A stretch of DNA of 9,662 bases from an uncultured Porphyromonas sp. (GTDB lineage: Bacteria > Bacteroidota > Bacteroidia > Bacteroidales > Porphyromonadaceae): contig CAMXXM010000036.1 of the NCBI GenBank assembly GCA_947253195.1, forward strand, positions 1 through 9,662, read 5' to 3'. The notes beneath the pieces were generated by a model that had not been told where the DNA came from, made no database searches, and saw only the letters and a list, made by a program, of their open reading frames with translations. Shown in pieces: positions 1 through 6,183 of the stretch (positions are counted from its first letter, which is position 1; the number at the start of each line of letters is the position of its first letter). Both the position numbers and the translations under genes were made by a program.

Positions 1-180
1 CCGTCCCAGGTGTAGAGGATCTCGTTGCTGTAGGCGTAGGCGCCCCGGTAGAGGTGCTTCCCGTCCCAGGTGCAGAGGATCTCCTTGCTGTAGGTGTAGG
101 CGCCCCGGTAGAGGTGCTTCCCGTCCCAGGTATAGAGGATCTCGTTGCTGTAGGTGTAAGCGCCTTGGTAGATGTGGACT
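1..180. repeat. 60-bp tandem repeat, three copies seen
   Basis: Three head-to-tail 60-bp units lie at 1-60, 61-120 and 121-180, and the array may continue beyond the left edge. Units 1 and 2 match at 57 of 60 positions (differences at unit positions 13, 24 and 35). Units 2 and 3 match at 49 of 60, with differences clustered in the part coding for the first residues after the signal peptide. The period is a multiple of three and encodes the 20-residue protein repeat, so copy number can change without breaking the frame. High identity between the inner units suggests recent duplication or gene conversion. Confidence 0.93.
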
Positions 181-251
181 TGTGACATATCTGTGAGTGA
201 AGTGAGTAAAAAGAGGGTAGCCAAAAGCCCTCTGATGAGAGTCTGGCGCAT
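1..251 (-). CDS. Secreted tandem 20-residue repeat protein (N-terminal part, cut by window edge)
   Basis: The ATG at 251..249 opens a frame that stays open to the left edge, giving 83 complete codons with the C-terminus missing. Residues 1-24 look like a signal peptide: RQ and R near the N-terminus, a hydrophobic core LLATLFLL, then LTDMSQ. After this the protein is only 20-residue repeats, at about 25-44, 45-64 and 65-84. The unit is KHLYRGAYTYSNEILYTWDG, rich in Tyr, Trp and Gly and ending in a WDG turn. Repeats 2 and 3 differ at only 3 of 60 bases. I do not recognise the family. Period and aromatic/Gly pattern recall beta-hairpin surface repeats (choline-binding-like, WG or MORN), but no match to any of these is shown. 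It is probably exported to the periplasm or surface. A TATATTTG box lies about 35 bases upstream. The reading frame, signal peptide and in-frame 60-bp period support a real gene. Confidence 0.82.
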   Translation of the reverse strand, partial: MRQTLIRGLLATLFLLTSLTDMSQVHIYQGAYTYSNEILYTWDGKHLYRGAYTYSKEILCTWDGKHLYRGAYAYSNEILYTWD

Positions 252-285
252 GGTGGTTGGTTGCTCAAGTGGTTTTACCCCCACA

Positions 286-293
286 CAAATATA
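286..293 (-). promoter_or_regulatory. Bacteroidota -7 box for the repeat-protein gene
   Basis: On the minus strand this reads TATATTTG, an exact match to the Bacteroidota housekeeping -7 consensus TAnnTTTG. It lies 34 bases upstream of the ATG at 251, predicting a leader of roughly 28 bases. No clear -33 TTTG is visible at the usual distance, so this rests on the -7 box and its position. Confidence 0.5.
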
Positions 294-328
294 GCCAAAG
301 TCCTCAGCAATAGTCCCGGGTCGACAGT

Positions 329-662
329 GGTGACGCATTTGGGGGGCACTGAGTGATACAGAAAACTTTCAGCTCATTGTGAAGATGCGGAAACTAAGCG
401 CCCCTTGCGCTTCGCACCTTCAGCCTATCGAAGTGCGCTCCTAAGAGTCTTCTCCTACAGCTCGAAATACCCGACAGAGGATGTGGAATGCACGCGGCAG
501 GAGAAGCAGTGACTGCCTCTCCCATCACCTCGGCTGAGCGACGATCACCCCACTTATCCGGAAGCTTCAGCGGTGCAAATATAGCACCCACGACGGGAGG
601 AGTTGTCTCACAGAGTCTCTCCGTGTATCTTCCCGTATCTTCCTGACCAAAAATGCGTCACC
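329..662. mobile_element. MITE-like non-coding element with 12-bp terminal inverted repeats
   Basis: GGTGACGCATTT at 329-340 and its exact reverse complement AAATGCGTCACC at 651-662 bound a 334-bp stretch without a convincing gene. If the match is extended inward by four bases, 14 of 16 positions agree. Inside are a stem at 396-412 (AAGCGC/GCGCTT), an adjoining stem at 413-437 with one bulged C, a stem at 500-522 (GGAGA-a-GCAGT against ACTGC-c-TCTCC), a palindrome at 572-588, and a 10-bp direct repeat GTATCTTCC at 625-643. Terminal inverted repeats plus short non-coding length fit a MITE or another interspersed element. No clean target-site duplication is visible, so a structured RNA locus is an alternative. 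Confidence 0.45.
572..588 (-). promoter_or_regulatory. Palindrome-embedded -7 box inside the non-coding element
   Basis: GGTGC at 572-576 and GCACC at 584-588 form a perfect inverted repeat. The sequence between them holds most of a minus-strand TATATTTG box (583..576), an exact TAnnTTTG match. A promoter here would transcribe leftward through the hairpins at 500-522 and 396-437. The overlap of palindrome and -7 box could be an operator or simply a hairpin. No -33 element is evident. Confidence 0.35.
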
Positions 663-695
663 CCCTGACATGGTACCTCCTGTCGCGGGAGAGGT

Positions 696-977
696 CTACC
701 GGACAGTAATAAAGTACGAGGCTACGCCCACGAGCGCAGCCATCAGCAAGACAGCAAGGAGTACTGCTCCCGGGGAGAGCTCCCGACCCCGCTTTTTACC
801 TAAGAGAAAGTAGACCGGACCGATGATCACGATGGGCAGAATGATGGCGATCAGGTCCACAAGGGTGCTCTGATCCATCAGGTAGCGACTCATCAGCATC
901 AGCACCACCGCCGAGGCGAGTATGACGACAAATGGCGTCGGGTGGGATGACAGTCTCATAGCTTTATGGCTTGACAT
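696..977 (-). CDS. Small three-helix membrane protein, function unknown
   Basis: This is a 93-residue hydrophobic protein that I do not recognise. Three membrane segments are visible: about residues 16-34 (PFVVILASAVVLMLMSRYL), 38-59 (TLVDLIAIILPIVIIGPVYFLL) and 70-90 (AVLLAVLLMAALVGVASYF). A basic loop GKKRGRE lies between the second and third, which suggests this loop faces the cytoplasm. The start at 977 is favoured; a second Met at residue 7 is an alternative. The gene begins only 21 bp after the DUF4143 ATPase stop on the same strand, so the two are probably co-transcribed. A weak hairpin (GTCA/TGAC, 657-669) followed by five T lies just past the stop and could end the transcript. The three clean segments and the spacing argue for a real gene, but homology is untested. 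Confidence 0.65.
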   Translation of the reverse strand: MSSHKAMRLSSHPTPFVVILASAVVLMLMSRYLMDQSTLVDLIAIILPIVIIGPVYFLLGKKRGRELSPGAVLLAVLLMAALVGVASYFITVR

Positions 978-998
978 AGAGGGTATAAAAATAAAAGG

Positions 999-2276
999 TC
1001 AGGGTCGTAGGCATCCTATCGGTACCACGATCACATCGTCTGCATCACTGAGCGGGTAGGCGTAGCTACCCACTGCCGTAAGGATCATTTTGAAGGATGG
1101 CGCACTCATCTTATCCGTATCAATCTTCTCCGCCAGCTTGGTGAGCGTACTCGCCCCCTCCCGGATCAGCTTGTCGCCTCCCAGCTTGATTTCGACCAGT
1201 CCGTAGGAGCCGTTGCGGAGGTGTATGACAGCATCACACTCAAGGTCGTTCTTGTCTCTGTAGTGGTAGACTTTACCATCGAGAGACTCAGCATAGACCC
1301 TGAGGTCTCTCACACAGAGGGTCTCAAAGAGTAAGCCCATCGTATTAAGATCCTTGACGAGATCGCCCGGACCGATGCCGATGGCTCCTGCTGCGATAGA
1401 GGGGTCCACGAAGTAGCGGGTGTCTGAGCTTCGGATAGCGGTCTTACTGCGGAGGTTAGGATTCCACGCCTCGACATCCTCTATGAGGAATATCTTGCGT
1501 AGTGCCTCGATGTAGTCCGAGACGGTCTTGCCACTCACTTTGTAGTTGCCACCGGCGGTCATGTCCGCCATTATGGTGCCGAGCGTAGCCTGGCTCCCCT
1601 GATGACGTGCGTAGGAGCGTAGCAGCCTCCTTGTCGTCTCACTATTTCGCTGTACACCATCCACCCGAGAGAGGTCGCTCTCGGCCACGCTGTCCACATA
1701 GTCCTTTGCCTGATCCAGAGATATATCCTTATCCATATCCACTGCCTTGGGCCAGCCACCACGGCAGATGAGATAAGCGATGTCCTCAAGGTCAAACTCA
1801 GAGAATCCCCGTACCTGCCTCTCCCCATCAAATAGTGCCCTCAAGCTTACCTCCCCCGTAGAGTCGCCACTCTCCCATAGGCTCATGGGTCGCATAGTCA
1901 GTCGGGCAAAGCGCCCGGTCCCACTATGGTCTATCTTGCTTACATCAGCGGGTACAGCACTTCCTGTGAGGATAAATTGCCCGAGCGCCTCGCGATGATC
2001 CACCTCATACCTGATCGCATCCCATAGCTGCGGAGCCAATTGCCACTCATCAATAAGGTGAGGAGTGTCTCCCTCAAGCAACTGCTCTATCCCTATCTCC
2101 GCTAAGCGAAGGTAGATGGACTTCAGCTTCGGGTCGTCCATATAGATGACGCTCTTGGCAACCTGCTCGGCGGTGGTTGTCTTACCGCACCATTTCGCTC
2201 CTCTGATCAGGACAGCCCCTTTGCCTCTCAGCTTTCTCTCAAGCAATTGGTCTGCAATCCTCGCTCTGTATTCCAT
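999..2276 (-). CDS. AAA-like ATPase with C-terminal DUF4143 domain
   Basis: This 425-residue protein belongs to the ATP-binding family with a C-terminal DUF4143 domain, common in several copies in Bacteroidota genomes; its cellular role is not established. Walker A is GAKWCGKT (26-33), Walker B is HLIDEWQ (73-79), and a sensor-1-like strand FILTGSA follows at 101-107. The middle (about 200-290) looks like a helix-turn-helix region, including TLGTIMADMTAG and VSDYIEALRKIFLIEDVE. The C-terminal domain has a PD-(D/E)xK nuclease-like pattern: FETLCVRDL at 317-325, D348 in LECDAV, and VEIKLGG at 361-367 with E362 and K364. Length is normal for the family and nothing seems broken. The ATG at 2276 is 28 bp from a TACCTTTG box and sits just past the 23-bp repeat array. 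It is followed closely by a small membrane protein gene. Assignment is firm; nuclease activity is inferred only from the motif. Confidence 0.9.
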   Translation of the reverse strand: MEYRARIADQLLERKLRGKGAVLIRGAKWCGKTTTAEQVAKSVIYMDDPKLKSIYLRLAEIGIEQLLEGDTPHLIDEWQLAPQLWDAIRYEVDHREALGQFILTGSAVPADVSKIDHSGTGRFARLTMRPMSLWESGDSTGEVSLRALFDGERQVRGFSEFDLEDIAYLICRGGWPKAVDMDKDISLDQAKDYVDSVAESDLSRVDGVQRNSETTRRLLRSYARHQGSQATLGTIMADMTAGGNYKVSGKTVSDYIEALRKIFLIEDVEAWNPNLRSKTAIRSSDTRYFVDPSIAAGAIGIGPGDLVKDLNTMGLLFETLCVRDLRVYAESLDGKVYHYRDKNDLECDAVIHLRNGSYGLVEIKLGGDKLIREGASTLTKLAEKIDTDKMSAPSFKMILTAVGSYAYPLSDADDVIVVPIGCLRP

Positions 2277-2303
2277 AACCGTAAGTCGTTAGTAATGTGG
2301 GTA

Positions 2304-2311
2304 CAAAGGTA
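2304..2311 (-). promoter_or_regulatory. -7 box for the DUF4143 ATPase gene
   Basis: On the minus strand this reads TACCTTTG, an exact TAnnTTTG match, with its end 28 bases from the ATG at 2276. A short inverted repeat GACAA-T-TTGTC (2313-2323) adjoins it on the upstream side. No good -33 TTTG is visible; that position is taken by the first unit of the 23-bp array, so the promoter may need an activator. Confidence 0.5.
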
Positions 2312-2325
2312 CGACAATTTGTCAC

Positions 2326-2411
2326 GTTTCCGACTTTGGCCGGTTTTCGTTTCCACTTTTGGCCGGTTTTCGTTTCCACTTTTGGCCGGTTTTCGTTTCC
2401 GACTTTGGCCG
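2326..2411. repeat. 23-bp tandem repeat array upstream of the ATPase promoter
   Basis: Three full 23-bp units lie at 2326-2348, 2349-2371 and 2372-2394, with a 17-bp partial unit at 2395-2411. Each starts GTTTCC and contains TTTGGCCGGTTTTC; the only variation is GACTTT versus ACTTTT in the middle. On the minus strand the common core reads CGGCCAAA. The array starts 14 bp upstream of the -7 box and covers the zone where a -33 element or activator would sit. Direct repeats of roughly two helical turns resemble an iteron or multi-site operator. Both strands give open translations over the array, but these are low-complexity products of the repeat. Confidence 0.92.
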
Positions 2412-2420
2412 AGGTGGGAG

Positions 2421-2465
2421 GAAAAAGAGAAACCCCGAGGCGAGGGCTGTGCATCGTCCGGGGTT
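2421..2465 (-). terminator. Rho-independent terminator of the DUF4301-aminopeptidase unit
   Basis: On the minus strand AACCCCG (2465..2459) pairs with CGGGGTT (2437..2431) across a 21-base loop, and is followed at once by a T-rich run, TCTCTTTTTCC. It starts 24 bases after the aminopeptidase stop at 2490, which is where a terminator for that transcript is expected. Confidence 0.75.
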
Positions 2466-2489
2466 CCTGATCTATTAAGAAAAGAGGGG

Positions 2490-4286
2490 TCAGCGCTCTA
2501 AGGGGAGCGTGTGGTCACGGAGCCACTTGGCGGTCTCCTCATCCAGCTCGGGGCTGATCTCACGGTAGACGCGCTCCTGGTAGTCGTTGTACCACCGGAG
2601 CTGTGCATCGTCGAGCATGGACGGGTCGACCATCCGATTGTCGAGCCAGCAGAGGGTCAGGCACTCAAAGCCGTAAAACTCCTCTCCGCCCCCTTCGCCG
2701 ACCTTGATGCAGCGGATGAGGTTCTCGATGCGGATGCCGTACTCGCCCTCGGGGTAGTAGCCCGGCTCATCCGAGGTGACGCTGTGGAGCCGGATGGGCG
2801 AGGGATTATTGTCGGTGCGGATGTTCTGCGGACCCTCGTGGCAGCAGAGGAAGTGACCCACGCCGTGGCCGGTGCCGTGGCCATAGTTCTTATGCTCCTG
2901 CCAGAGGTAGCGGTGCGCCAGCACGTCGAGCTGATTGCCGCGGGTTCCCTTGGGGAAGACCGCCAGCTGTAGGTCGATGTGGCCCTTCAGCACCAGCGTG
3001 TAGTCGTGGCGCAGCTTCTCGGACGGCTTGCCGTCGAGGGAGACGGTGCGGGTGATGTCCGTGGTGCCGTCGTAGTACTGAGCGCCGGAGTCAAGGAGAA
3101 GGGACCCCTTGGGCTCGATCTTGGCACTGGTGTCGGGCATCGGGTGGTAGTGGACGATGGCACCATTGGCATTATATCCGGTGATGGTGGTGAAGCTATC
3201 GTAGAGGTAGCGATCACTCTCGGCACGGAAGCCGGCAAGGATCGCATCAATCTCATACTCCGTAGGCGTCTCGCCGCGGTCGAGCATCTCGTAGAAGTGC
3301 TTCCAAAACTTTGTCAGCGCCACGCCATCCCGAAGCATAGCCCGGCGGCAGCCCTGGTACTCCGCCTCGGTCTTGATCGACTTGAGGATCGTGATCGGGC
3401 TCATCCGGTCGACGACGATGCAGCCCTTCGGCACACGGCGACCCAGCTCGGCATTGGTCCGGATCGGGTCGACCCACACGATCGCCGTCTCGGGGAGAGC
3501 AGAGACATCGTCATAGATCCGGTCGTAGGGGCGGACCTCCACCCCATTCTTCTCCAAGTGGCGGCGCACCTCGTCGGTCATCTTGCGGTCATCGACGTAG
3601 AAGAAAGCGCCCTCCGCCGTCACCATCGCATACGCGATGCCGGTAGGATTGTACTCCACATCAGAGGAGCGGACGTTGTAGAGCCAGCACACCTCGTCCA
3701 TCATCGTGACGATGAGGGTGTCGGCATTCTCCTCCCTCATCATCCGGCGCACCTCCTCCACCTTCTCGCGGGGAGTCTTGCCGGCGTCCTCATCCGGCTG
3801 TACGAAGAAGTCATTGAGCGGGATGTCGGGCATCTCCTCCCCGCGGATCTGCTTGATGAAGTCGTGCGACAGGTCGAGCTCGATCCGACCGAGGCGCAGC
3901 TCCTTCTGCAGCTGTGCCGCATCGGCGACGCTCATGCACTCGCCATTGAGTGCCACGCGCTTCATCTCCGGGAGGCTGCGAAGCCACGCGGCGATCGTAG
4001 GGGTGCCGGGCATTCCCTCCTTCATCAGCTCATAGGTGGTCCCCCGGAGCACCTCCGTCGCCTCGAGGAAGTACCGCGAGTCGGTCCAGAGGGCAGCGTG
4101 CTCGGCGGTCACGACAGCGGTGCCGGCAGAGCCGAGGAAGCCGCTGATGTACTGCCGAGCCTGCCAGCAGCGGGGGGTATACTCATTGAGGTGCCGGTCA
4201 AAGCTCGGCACGATGACCGCATCGATGCCGGCCTCCTTGATGGCGCGACGCATCGACTCAAGTCTCTTGATTATCTCTTCTTTCAT
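2490..4286 (-). CDS. pepP: Xaa-Pro aminopeptidase (M24B, aminopeptidase P family)
   Basis: A cytosolic dinuclear-metal peptidase that removes an N-terminal residue preceding proline. The 598-residue length and three-part layout match the long, XPNPEP1-like form. A first creatinase-type domain covers about 1-140, a second about 150-305, and the pita-bread catalytic domain about 310-545, followed by a C-terminal tail (about 550-598). All expected metal ligands are present: D399 in LLDSGAQY, D410 in DGTTDITRT, H474 in HGTGHGVG, E521 in GIRIENL and E541 in GFECLTL. Residues matching the substrate histidines are H379 (AIVHYHP), H470 and H483 (HEGP). The ATG at 4286 gives the standard N-terminus. 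It lies 30 bp after the DUF4301 stop on the same strand with no promoter-like box between, so the two are probably one operon, and a terminator follows. The gene symbol is used for the family; the protein is longer than E. coli PepP. Confidence 0.96.
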   Translation of the reverse strand: MKEEIIKRLESMRRAIKEAGIDAVIVPSFDRHLNEYTPRCWQARQYISGFLGSAGTAVVTAEHAALWTDSRYFLEATEVLRGTTYELMKEGMPGTPTIAAWLRSLPEMKRVALNGECMSVADAAQLQKELRLGRIELDLSHDFIKQIRGEEMPDIPLNDFFVQPDEDAGKTPREKVEEVRRMMREENADTLIVTMMDEVCWLYNVRSSDVEYNPTGIAYAMVTAEGAFFYVDDRKMTDEVRRHLEKNGVEVRPYDRIYDDVSALPETAIVWVDPIRTNAELGRRVPKGCIVVDRMSPITILKSIKTEAEYQGCRRAMLRDGVALTKFWKHFYEMLDRGETPTEYEIDAILAGFRAESDRYLYDSFTTITGYNANGAIVHYHPMPDTSAKIEPKGSLLLDSGAQYYDGTTDITRTVSLDGKPSEKLRHDYTLVLKGHIDLQLAVFPKGTRGNQLDVLAHRYLWQEHKNYGHGTGHGVGHFLCCHEGPQNIRTDNNPSPIRLHSVTSDEPGYYPEGEYGIRIENLIRCIKVGEGGGEEFYGFECLTLCWLDNRMVDPSMLDDAQLRWYNDYQERVYREISPELDEETAKWLRDHTLPLER

Positions 4287-4316
4287 ATGTAAATGTAGTG
4301 TAAAGTGATTCGGATA

Positions 4317-5903
4317 TTACTCCTCCACCGCCTGATGGATCGGGCGAAGGAGGTCATTGACAGTCTTTACGGGGTTAAACGTATCGGCCGGCACCTCGAC
4401 GAAGCAGGTATTCCAGTAGGCCATGGCGCCATTCCAGAGCCCGGGACGCTCAAGTGCCTTGAGGGGCTGACCATTGCGGCTCTTGTGGGAGATGAAGCCG
4501 GTACTCTTGTCGACAAATCGGGTGAGGTCAAAGGAGTTGCCGCGGAAGTCGCGCGTGCAGCAGACGAGGTCTACGGGATTGAAGAAGCGACTCTCCCTAA
4601 ACTGCCGCTCCGCCTCCGGGTCGTCGTGATCGATCTGCGTGCTCTCCAGGATCTGCAGCGACGTCGTGCCATCCTCACTCCTGACGATATAGGGTCCGCC
4701 GCCCGGCTCGCCCTCATTGCGTACCATACCGCAGACGCGGATCGGGCGATTGAGCAGGGAGCGGAGGGTCAGGATGGTGGACTCCTTCTCCTGATTACGC
4801 TCCAGCTCCGCCACCACATCGCTCTCATCGGTGGAGTCGCTGTGAGTGGAGGTCTCGACGCAAAAAGCCGACCTCAGGAAGTCCTCCACCTCGCGTATCG
4901 TCGAGGTGCTCACGCGCGTCTCGTCCCGCAGCTCCTCCATGAAGTGGTACGCCCTGTCTCGCAGCTGTACCAGCACGCCACCGAGGATCTGCTTGTAGAT
5001 GATGGTGCTGCTCTTCTCGCTGTCGGGGACGACGTTGTCAATATTCTTGATAAAGATGATGTCCGCATCCACCTCCGAGAGGTTCTCGATCAGCGAGCCG
5101 TGTCCACCGGGGCGGAAGATCAGCCGTCCCTCCTCATCGCGGATCGGCTTATTGTCCGAGCCCACGGCGATCGTGTCGGTCGAGGGCTTCTGCGTGCTCG
5201 TCGTGATGTCGTAGTCAGCGGAGAAGGCGTCCTCCAGGTCTGACTGGCGGCGCGAGAGGAGGGTCTTGAAGGGGTGGATATGCTCCGGCGAGAGGGTGAA
5301 GTGGAGGTGGACCGTGCCGCTGACCGGACGGGCATACTTAGCCCCCTCGGCGAGATGCTCCTCGACAGCCGTGCGGGGACGGTCGCGATACTTATGGAAG
5401 AGGATCAGCGCCTTAGGCAGACTGCCGTAGTGCAGCCCCTCCTCCGTCAGCAGGTGGCGGACCACCGTGCGACCCTCACCGGCATCGATGAGGCGGCGCG
5501 CTCCCTTGCCTCGCTCACCCAGCATGCAGGCCTTATTGAGGTCGTCGTAGAAGGCAAAGTCCTCCATCCGATCCAGCACCTGCTGCACCGCCTCGGTCGG
5601 CTCACCGCCCTCCATATAGGCAAAGAGGTCGCGAAACATCCGCGATGCAGCACCACTGGCGGGGACAAACTTGAGGACCCTCACCGATGGATCCCTCAGG
5701 GCTGAGGACCAAGTCTCCAGCGCCTCGCGCTGCTCCTCCTCCGTCAGCACACGGATGCCATGCTCCTCATCAGCTGCCTGCACGATGGTGGGGAAGGGAA
5801 AGCCCTCCTCAAAGAGCTCCAGCTGGTGCTCTATCTCCGCTCTCGTGATCCCGTGATCACTGATCTGACGGAGATCCTCCTCCGTCCATTGGGTCTCTTG
5901 CAT
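4317..5903 (-). CDS. DUF4301 family protein (possible sugar-nucleotidyltransferase relative)
   Basis: This 528-residue protein fits DUF4301, a family I know mainly from Bacteroidota and without an established function. The N-terminus (DLRQISDHGIT, then EIEHQLELFEEGFPF) is characteristic of the family and supports the ATG at 5903. Several motifs recall UDP-sugar pyrophosphorylases: KFVPASGAASRMF at 78-90 (a nucleotide-binding-loop-like G-x-x-S-R), STQKPSTD at 236-243, FRPGGHGSLIENL at 263-275, and DADIIFIKNIDN at 279-290. The C-terminal part (about 385-515) contains RPIRVCGMVRNEGEPGGGP and ends in a segment rich in aromatic residues. No signal peptide or membrane segment is seen, so it is probably cytosolic. 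It is the first gene of a two-gene unit with pepP. The family call is strong; catalysis on a sugar-nucleotide is inference from motif resemblance. Confidence 0.88.
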   Translation of the reverse strand: MQETQWTEEDLRQISDHGITRAEIEHQLELFEEGFPFPTIVQAADEEHGIRVLTEEEQREALETWSSALRDPSVRVLKFVPASGAASRMFRDLFAYMEGGEPTEAVQQVLDRMEDFAFYDDLNKACMLGERGKGARRLIDAGEGRTVVRHLLTEEGLHYGSLPKALILFHKYRDRPRTAVEEHLAEGAKYARPVSGTVHLHFTLSPEHIHPFKTLLSRRQSDLEDAFSADYDITTSTQKPSTDTIAVGSDNKPIRDEEGRLIFRPGGHGSLIENLSEVDADIIFIKNIDNVVPDSEKSSTIIYKQILGGVLVQLRDRAYHFMEELRDETRVSTSTIREVEDFLRSAFCVETSTHSDSTDESDVVAELERNQEKESTILTLRSLLNRPIRVCGMVRNEGEPGGGPYIVRSEDGTTSLQILESTQIDHDDPEAERQFRESRFFNPVDLVCCTRDFRGNSFDLTRFVDKSTGFISHKSRNGQPLKALERPGLWNGAMAYWNTCFVEVPADTFNPVKTVNDLLRPIHQAVEE

Positions 5904-5968
5904 AGTCTTCTCTCTCTTATACTCAGGGGTTACCAGTCTCTCCCGGCGGCAATCCTACCGCATCCACA

Positions 5969-5976
5969 CAAACCTA
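5969..5976 (-). promoter_or_regulatory. -7 box for the DUF4301-pepP unit
   Basis: On the minus strand this reads TAGGTTTG, an exact TAnnTTTG match, 65 bases before the ATG at 5903. It predicts a leader of about 60 bases. A run of eight A (minus strand) lies just upstream and could act like an UP element. No strong -33 box is visible. Confidence 0.45.
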
Positions 5977-6057
5977 CTTATTTTTTTTCATCCACTCTCT
6001 TCTCTCTTTCCATCCAAGCGCATTAATAACGCAAATTAGCCACTTCCAAGCAGAATT

Positions 6058-6074
6058 GAGAGACTTGGTCTCTC
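6058..6074. promoter_or_regulatory. Perfect inverted repeat in the divergent control region
   Basis: GAGAGAC (6058-6064) and GTCTCTC (6068-6074) form a perfect 7-bp inverted repeat around TTG. It lies 24 bases upstream of the TACCTTTG box of the Na/Pi cotransporter gene, around its -33 zone, in the 280-bp gap between two divergent genes. This is a good position for a regulator operator, but no regulator is assigned and chance in a TCTC-rich stretch is possible. Confidence 0.3.
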
Positions 6075-6098
6075 TTACGGCTATTGCCATTTTGTGGG

Positions 6099-6106
6099 TA
6101 CCTTTG
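6099..6106 (+). promoter_or_regulatory. -7 box for the Na/Pi cotransporter gene
   Basis: TACCTTTG matches TAnnTTTG exactly and lies 77 bases before the ATG at 6184, predicting a leader of about 70 bases. The same TACCTTTG core serves the DUF4143 ATPase gene on the other strand. No clear -33 TTTG at the usual spacing. Confidence 0.5.
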
Positions 6107-6118
6107 TCAAGGTATTTA

Positions 6119-6162
6119 ATAGGAGAGGGTGTACTCCTTAAGTTTTTCCCGCATACCTCTCT
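6119..6162 (+). other. Leader with two competing hairpins (weak)
   Basis: Within the predicted 5' leader of the Na/Pi cotransporter gene, AGGAG (6121-6125) can pair with CTCCT (6134-6138), followed by TAAGTTTTTCCC, which looks like a small attenuator. Alternatively GAGAGG (6123-6128) can pair with CCTCTC (6156-6161). The two stems share bases and exclude each other. Both are short, so this is a suggestion only. Confidence 0.2.
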
Positions 6163-6183
6163 GCTCTGTAAGTCTATTAAGTC

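Noticed and set aside
394..591. 65-residue minus-strand frame (MGAIFAPLKLPDKWG...)
   Set aside because: It lies within the inverted-repeat element, its start precedes the only promoter box there, and its sequence is Arg/Ser/Ala-rich with no hydrophobic or domain pattern. It overlaps several hairpins, so structure explains the bases better.
322..670. Target-site duplication around the inverted-repeat element
   Set aside because: Only GACA recurs on both sides, and not directly adjacent to the repeat ends, so it cannot be claimed as a duplication.
2326..2411. CRISPR array
   Set aside because: The 23-bp units are directly abutting, with no spacers and no cas genes nearby.
2239..2454. 71-residue minus-strand frame across the 23-bp array
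   Set aside because: Its repetitive Lys/Asn/Pro content is just the repeat translated in successive frames (23 is not a multiple of 3), and it overlaps the ATPase start and a terminator.
2979..4292. 437-residue open frame on the plus strand opposite pepP
   Set aside because: It lies fully antisense to a gene with every catalytic residue intact; the translation is His/Leu/Asp-rich without any recognisable motif, as expected of a GC-rich antisense frame.
4305..5243. 312-residue open frame on the plus strand opposite DUF4301
   Set aside because: Antisense shadow of a conserved gene, with no domain or initiation signal.
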